Made by a program: the position numbers and the translations under genes. The notes under the pieces were generated by a model. That model was not told the DNA's origin and made no database searches. It saw nothing but the letters and a program-made list of their open reading frames with translations. A stretch of 64,000 nucleotides of DNA from Cycas panzhihuaensis (lineage: Eukaryota > Cycadophyta). The number at the start of each line of letters is the position of its first letter. Position 1 is the first letter of the stretch. Location of the stretch: NCBI GenBank assembly GCA_023213395.1, contig CM041465.1:73229741-73293740 (forward strand). Reading direction: 5' to 3'. This document shows positions 60,634 to 64,000 of the stretch, in pieces.

Positions 60634-61020
60634 TGGGGTGATTCTTCTTGCAGGTGCTCCTTAGTATAACAGAAAAATAATTATTCACAATTACTTTATT
60701 CAAACTAACAAGGACAAATAGATTATCAAGGAGTCTTACAAAAGCACAACAACGTTAATTGGTCACCAATGAAGAGTAATATAGTATAATCTTTTATCAA
60801 GTAATATCCCTCTAACCATCTTTTATAATCCATAATCCTTGTAAATAAAAGAGGGTCTTTCCCATACAATCCTATTGGTGGCCTAGGTGGCCTTACCTTC
60901 TATTGGACAACATAGTAGCTTTGCATTCCATTGGCTAGCTTATTGGCCCACACACTAAGTTCTATAACTAACCTTATCACTTAACCTTTTGGTAGCTCTT
61001 TGTGTATTAGTGCTTTATAT
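60634..61020 (-). repeat. Gypsy-G 5' LTR (far end uncertain)
   Basis: It begins TGGGGTGATTC after the primer site and contains a TTTATAAT / TAAATAAAAGAGGG region near 60820-60855. I found no second copy and no clear terminal CA, so the right limit is a guess. It does not resemble the Gypsy-I LTR. Confidence 0.5.
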
Positions 61021-61129
61021 AACTTAGCAAGATGAGTTATGTAATAAGTCCCATACCCTCATTTTGGGGTTAATCTTGTTGTTAGCCAAGAATGGTAGGG
61101 GATGGATCTTAGTGAGGTGCCATATGAGA
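61021..61129. other. Junction between Gypsy-G LTR and Gypsy-J
   Basis: Short stretch without recognisable ends of either element. Confidence 0.3.
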
Positions 61130-61139
61130 AGGTGTCCGT

Positions 61140-61365
61140 ATCCAAGATAAAGGTAGTTTAGGCTCATTTTGAAGTAAGGAAAGAATGAGAATATTTTGAT
61201 GTTATGCCCCCTAGTGGGGGTCATCCAACCTCATAGCTGGGAGTAGTTTAGGCTCATTTCAAAGCAAGGGTTGATAGTTTAAGTTCGTACTAGAACATGG
61301 TTGGTAGTTTAGGCTCATACCAAAGCATAGTTAGCAATTTAGGCTCGTACTTAGAATAATTTGGC
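61140..61365. repeat. Imperfect tandem repeats in the Gypsy-J 3' region
   Basis: Five imperfect copies of a unit with AGTTTAGGCTCAT: near 61148, 61243, 61278, 61306 and 61338. The last four are spaced about 28-35 bp apart. Tandem repeats in the 3' untranslated region are known for Tat/Ogre elements. Confidence 0.75.
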
Positions 61366-61379
61366 TGCCCCCCTATATT

Positions 61380-61640
61380 AGAGGACTGAGAGGTCAACTA
61401 TAAAACCTCTTAAGGAATTGCCCATTAATGGCCTTTTCAAACTTGAGGCCTTCCAATGTAGTAATCCAATATGTTCCATTATTGAGGCTTTCAATAACAA
61501 TGAAAAGGCCCACCCATTTAGGGCCAAATTTAGAAAGGCAATTGTATAAGTATTCTAGTTTGAAGACTTAGTCCCTAGGGACGAGGTTGTGGCCTCAAGC
61601 ATTTATCATGTGTCTTTTGAGCCTTATCTTTAGACACAAG
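61380..61640 (-). pseudogene. Gypsy-J integrase C-terminal domain
   Basis: Minus strand: DLVPRD-VFKLEYLYN, KFGPKWVGLFIVIESLNNGT, YWITTLEGLKFEKAINGQFL and KRFY. This corresponds to the integrase tail of Tat/Ogre elements (KWLGPF...GAYRL...NGDFLKRYY pattern). Confidence 0.8.
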
Positions 61641-61869
61641 GTTAGTTTGATACTCAACAAGGCATTTTATTAGAGGGCTAAGACATGTTTATTAGGTTAT
61701 GAATTGTTCATTAGTGTATTAGTAGAATTGGGAACGGGGGCATCAACAAGTTGCTCAGCCTCCACCATCTCCTTTTTTGATTTATAATTAACAACTTTCA
61801 AGTCATATTCTTGGGGAGTATCCTCTTTGTCAGATCAAGCCTAGTTATTAAGTAATGTAGCGGACCTGA

Positions 61870-62200
61870 CTAGACTATTACGTGCGTGGTGTTGCCAAGG
61901 AGGGAGTGCCATGGCTTCTTAATAGGAAACACTAATAGGAGGCATTCTTTTTCTTTTTTCGCTAGTGGGTAGTTTATTTTAGCTACCAAAAGGGTCCAAC
62001 TTATAAAATAGGCTTCCCTCTCCACCTTGGAATCATCTTCTTGGGTGAGTATGGCACCAACAGATTCATCGGTTGCTAAAGTATAAGAAGTAAAGGGCTG
62101 ATCAAACAAAGGTAGGGCTAACATGGGAGTTGAGATGAAAGCCCTCTTAAGCTCTTGAAAGCCTTCTTGGGCTTGAGGGGTTCAAACAAATGGTTTCCTT
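61870..62200 (-). pseudogene. Gypsy-J RNase H
   Basis: An 84-codon frame starts MLALPLFDQPFTSYTLATDE, with SVGAILTQEDDSKVEREAYF and LAKINYPLAKKEKECLLLVF. The first catalytic Asp (LATDES) is present. It is truncated before the third catalytic block. Confidence 0.85.
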
Positions 62201-62295
62201 TTTTTAAGCAAGTTAGTCAACGACCTTGCATTGATAATGAAGTCTGCCAAAAATTACCGCAAGAAACCTAATCGCTCCAAACTTGACTTAATTTG

Positions 62296-62960
62296 TCATT
62301 GCATCTTTGGTGGTGGCATCTCTACTATAGCCTTGACCTTATCAAGGTAAACTTGGATCCCTTGTTGGGATACTAAAAAGCCCAACAACTTGCCAGTCGT
62401 TACCAAAAAAATAGATTTAAGTAGATTAAGACTGGTGTAGTATTTACAACACCTAATGAATATCTTTTTAAGATCCGTAAGGTGATCAACCCTTTTATGG
62501 GAAAGGCCCATTAAATCATTCATAAAGACCTCAAGAATCTTATTGATGAGGTTTTCAAAGATGAAGCACATGGCCCTTTGATAATTTGCCCTAGTACTCT
62601 TCAAACCAAAGGGCATGGCCTTATAAGCGAACATTCCTTAATGAGTTGTAAAGGTAGTTTGATAGCAATTTTTATGAGATATTTGTATTTGGTTGTATTT
62701 TGAAAAGCCATCAATTAAGGACATAACCTTAAACCCCATAATACAATTAATGATTTAGTTAATAAATGGGAGAGGGAAGTTGTCCTTGGGACATGCATTC
62801 TTAACATCCTAGAAATCAATACATATGTCTATAGTTTCATTCTTTTTAGCAGCCAAGACTATGTTAGACACCCGTTTTGGGTAGTCAATAGAAGAGATAA
62901 GGCCCACACTATGTAACTTTTTGACCTCCATCTTAACTATTGTCAATAATTTATAGCGCA
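62296..62960 (-). pseudogene. Gypsy-J reverse transcriptase, catalytic Asp lost
   Basis: RT blocks include SNIVLAAKKNETIDICIDF, DVKNACPKDNFPLPFINQII, a TTFTTHEGMFAYKAMPFGLK segment and KILEVFMNDLMGLSHKRVDH. The YVDD box reads FMND (62515-62526), so the first catalytic Asp is Asn. GKLLGFLVSQQGIQVYLDKV follows near 62380. Confidence 0.86.
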
Positions 62961-62999
62961 AAGGGTGTTGTTTTTACTGCACATGTTAGGCACTTGGGA

Positions 63000-63430
63000 T
63001 CATTGTGAGGTTGTGGGAATAGTCCCATATAAAGACATCATGGAACTCGTGAAAGAGTTTCATACACTCCCTAACTTCTTAAGGGGAATATTTAGCCCTA
63101 ATCTTAATAACCCTATCAAAGGCAAGGATGATGTCCTTGGTTACCCTTACACATAATACATTCCCCTCCTCGAAGTGAGGGGGGGCTTGGTCAATGGATA
63201 GATTGAGTGGAGTGCATGTTTTGTTAGGATTCCATAAACCAAGTTTATGGTATCTGGAAGGCAAGTTGGGGGAGGACCCTGCTAAATACTCTAGCAAAGC
63301 GTCATCATTCTCAAAGCAATCTATCCCATGGATAATCTTTATTATAGGAAACAAAGGTTATTGTAGAGGCAAGATAGGTTGGTAATAATTAGTTAACCAA
63401 TCCATATAATCGGGTGACTCTTCCAAAGAG
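63000..63430 (-). pseudogene. Gypsy-J protease-RT linker
   Basis: It shows NLSIDQAPPHFEEGNVLCVR, RVIKIRAKYSPQEVRE and LFHEFHDVFIWDYSHNL, the acidic linker that precedes RT in Tat/Ogre elements (FxDVFAWxYxDM pattern). No DSGA-type protease site is seen in this part. Confidence 0.75.
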
Positions 63431-64000
63431 TTGAAATGTACTCGCATGATAGATCTACCTTTTGCTTGAGGTGGAGGACTTTAGAAAGGTATAGGGTCAC
63501 AAACAATGGACTTATCACGAGAAAAGATGGCCTTCACATCATTATTATTGCTATGAGCCAAAGGGGAATGGTTCAACTCTTTGGATGAATGTCCTTAGGT
63601 CAGTTGAGTCCCTACATACCTAAGCAAATTTATAGTGCATGGAAGGTAGGAGAAAATTAATGGGGAACCTACCATATAGTCATTGAATTCATTACGTACA
63701 CCCCAAGGGATTCCCCCTTGGAATGTGGCTTAGATTGAGGGAGGAGGGGAAGGCCCCCTATGTGATCCTTCAAGTTAAGTAGGATCCGCCTGATCAGAGT
63801 GTCTGTTGTGTAGGAGATAAGATGAATGGTAAGCCACCCATGCCCTAAGGTAAGGGGACTCTTGTCTTAAAAGAGACAAGGTGGATTGGGCTTGAGACAA
63901 ACTTGATTGATATAAGTTTGGGCCAAAGGGAGGAGGAGTGTCTACATGAGGTGGCATTCCCTTAGTAATGTTAAGGAAAGAGACTTAGCATGGGGATTCC
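63431..64000 (-). other. Gypsy-J upstream sequence, unassigned
   Basis: Probably the protease/gag side of Gypsy-J. A 60-codon frame (63775-63957) begins MPPHVDTPPPFGPNLYQSSL and is proline- and serine-rich; I cannot assign it. Confidence 0.4.

Larger units (their letters stand above)
41978..61020 (-). mobile_element. Gypsy-G, Ty3/gypsy element truncated at its 3' side and split by Copia-H
   Basis: Minus-strand gypsy order from right to left: LTR (from 60634), primer site (60620-60631), leader (59909-60619 plus 45282-45927), gag, protease, RT, RNase H (to about 42150). Integrase, chromodomain and 3' LTR are missing; the sequence passes into the TA tract within about 250 bp after the RNase H. 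Its RT and leader resemble those of Gypsy-I. Copia-H sits in the leader with a perfect TAGAC duplication. The LTR's far end is uncertain, so 61020 is approximate. Confidence 0.82.
61130..64000 (-). mobile_element. Gypsy-J, Tat/Ogre-like Ty3/gypsy remnant, runs off window
   Basis: Minus-strand remains, right to left: protease-RT linker (63000-63400), RT (62296-62960), RNase H (61870-62160) and the integrase C-terminal domain (61380-61620). Wording such as DVKNACPKDNFPLP, MPFGLKSTRANYQRAM and KRFY at the integrase end matches the Tat/Ogre-Athila branch, not chromoviruses. The integrase catalytic core, normally several hundred bases, is missing between about 61640 and 61860. Tandem repeats lie at its 3' side. 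Left and right limits are approximate; the element continues beyond 64000. Confidence 0.82.

Overview
The window looks like intergenic DNA from a large, repeat-rich plant nuclear genome. It is AT-rich and holds one recognisable cellular gene in 64 kb, surrounded by old and nested LTR retrotransposons (Ty1/copia and Ty3/gypsy). Plant origin is supported by an organellar mTERF protein of the MTERF6 type, by plant-type copia and chromovirus elements, and by primer sites resembling initiator tRNA-Met (TGGTATCAGAGC). Slow decay with most elements still near full length would suit a gymnosperm-like genome, but that is inference; I cannot name the species.

Layout. 1-273: LTR fragment. 274-1263: unclassified. 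1264-12009: remnant of Copia-C, split by Copia-A (1687-11746), itself split in its RNase H by Copia-B (6253-11177, opposite strand). 12010-23517: Copia-D (minus) split in its RNase H by Copia-E (12940-19142, plus). 23518-31329: the least repetitive part, holding the MTERF6-like gene (27523-28557, minus). 31330-33858: decayed chromovirus Gypsy-F, abutting an orphan copia LTR (33863-34294). 34295-39059: unclassified AT-rich DNA. 39060-39460: RVT_3-type RNase H remnant. 39836-41977: about 2.1 kb of almost unbroken (TA)n-type alternating pyrimidine-purine DNA. 41978 to about 61020: chromovirus Gypsy-G (3' half missing) split in its leader by Copia-H (45928-59908), itself split at the RT/RNase H junction by chromovirus Gypsy-I (47051-53140). 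61130-64000: Tat/Ogre-like Gypsy-J, running off the window.

Four elements keep perfect 5-bp target duplications: A TAATT, B TTATC, H TAGAC, I GGTTG. LTR divergence counted by eye fits the nesting: A about 11% with B inside about 6%; H about 8-9% with I inside about 4%. All element reading frames carry stops, frameshifts or lost catalytic residues, so none looks autonomous now.

I found no new multi-gene system. Points worth following are the very long alternating TA tract that begins where Gypsy-G loses its integrase, the protease-less but younger Copia-B, leader similarity between Gypsy-G and Gypsy-I although their LTRs differ, and GC-rich hairpin patches inside the Copia-D LTRs. Coordinates of LTRs with defined ends are read directly; limits of decayed domains are approximate.
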